Shown here in pieces: positions 52,062 through 52,253 of a DNA stretch of 52,253 bases. Both the position numbers and the translations under genes were made by a program. Position 1 is the stretch's first letter. Every line of letters begins with the position of its first letter. The DNA is from Lentisphaerota bacterium (GTDB taxonomy: Bacteria > Verrucomicrobiota > Lentisphaeria > Victivallales > Victivallaceae), in the NCBI GenBank assembly GCA_015061605.1, contig SUWH01000020.1, forward strand, positions 1-52,253, written 5' to 3'. Under the pieces are notes generated by a model. The model was not told the DNA's origin. It saw only the letters and a list, made by a program, of their open reading frames with translations, and made no database searches.

Positions 52062-52253
52062 TCAGATATCCCATAATTTTTCAAAAAGCGGGTATTCCCT
52101 CTGCATTCAAGCGAGAGAAATTTGATTTTTGAAAAAGTGATTTTGGCAGATTTTCCTGCCCGAAGCAGTTGCGCTCGAAACTGCCTGTTTCCAGTCGGCG
52201 GATGCAGTGCGAGGCAAGGTCGGGTTTTGCAAGCGAGAAGCGAGGGGAGTGTA
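52062..52253 (+). mobile_element. MITE-like repeat, copy D (diverged, cut by window edge)
   Basis: It begins near TCAGATATCCCATAA and keeps the block TTTTGAAAAAGTGATTTTGGCAG in pieces, CAGTCGGCGGATGCAG and GGGTTTTGCAAGCGAGAAG. The hairpin region is changed to GCAGTT/AACTGC. Just before it, 52031-52047 (GTTTTTTATGAGATGTC) resembles the right end of another copy. No gene is seen in 51985-52253. Confidence 0.65.

Noticed and set aside
1-52253. tRNA, rRNA, SRP RNA and tmRNA genes
   Set aside because: No TYC-loop plus acceptor-stem pattern or other conserved RNA core was found by eye; a covariance-model scan would be needed to exclude them.

Overview
The window looks like a chromosome segment of a Gram-negative bacterium of the Lentisphaerota (Victivallales-like) or a close PVC relative. 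The evidence is: a prepilin-type protein with the [11 protein letters not shown] signature and a C-terminal H-X9-DG motif, a DUF4838 secreted protein, SASA and acetyl-xylan-type esterases, Gfo/Idh/MocA dehydrogenases next to AraC regulators, a Minf_1886-family protein, outer-membrane functions (LpxC, Mla-type transporter, secretin-like proteins), and housekeeping genes scattered singly (mraY, holA, ffh, miaA, argH, rpsB-tsf). The taxonomic call is inference from gene content; no rRNA or tRNA gene was seen.

Layout. 1-4.5 kb: a partial class II Fic protein, a mobile repeat, an SASA esterase, a UPF0324 (YeiH-type) membrane protein and a decayed stretch. 4.5-8.5 kb: an operon etfB-etfA-acyl-CoA dehydrogenase-rpoZ. 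8.5-15.2 kb: secreted lipoprotein and metallopeptidase, ankyrin protein, mraY, second mobile repeat, plsC with a CobS-like membrane protein, holA. 15.3-28.3 kb: accessory carbohydrate region (epimerase, DapA-family aldolase, TetR; a prepilin-DUF4838-Gfo/Idh operon with a divergent AraC gene; a second AraC gene divergent to another Gfo/Idh gene; a large esterase). 28.3-34 kb: LRR protein, small membrane protein, purine permease plus hpt, an unusual hairpin-rich intergenic region, an FAD oxidoreductase and a third mobile repeat. 34.4-52 kb: ffh, an MlaE-F-D-type transporter with a Minf_1886 gene, an M16 protease, two secretin-like proteins with a lipoprotein, miaA, lpxC with a tandem FabZ-like gene, argH, rpsB-tsf and a fourth, diverged mobile repeat.

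Three non-coding signals stand out. (1) A roughly 320-380 bp mobile repeat occurs four times; two copies carry exact 9-bp target duplications and CACAG/CTGTG ends, as in a non-autonomous MITE, and it has strong internal hairpins. (2) Two arrays, at 22832-22941 and 31947-32061, are each made of five different hairpins joined by four copies of a 7-nt linker RTGAAGC; one lies inside the prepilin gene between two [11 protein letters not shown] signatures, and both lie near four CCGT-containing 10-bp tandem units. (3) Promoters have a uniform form, about TTGAAA/TTGATT, usually 17 bp, then TATATT, which lets many transcription units be placed and shows two overlapping divergent promoter pairs.
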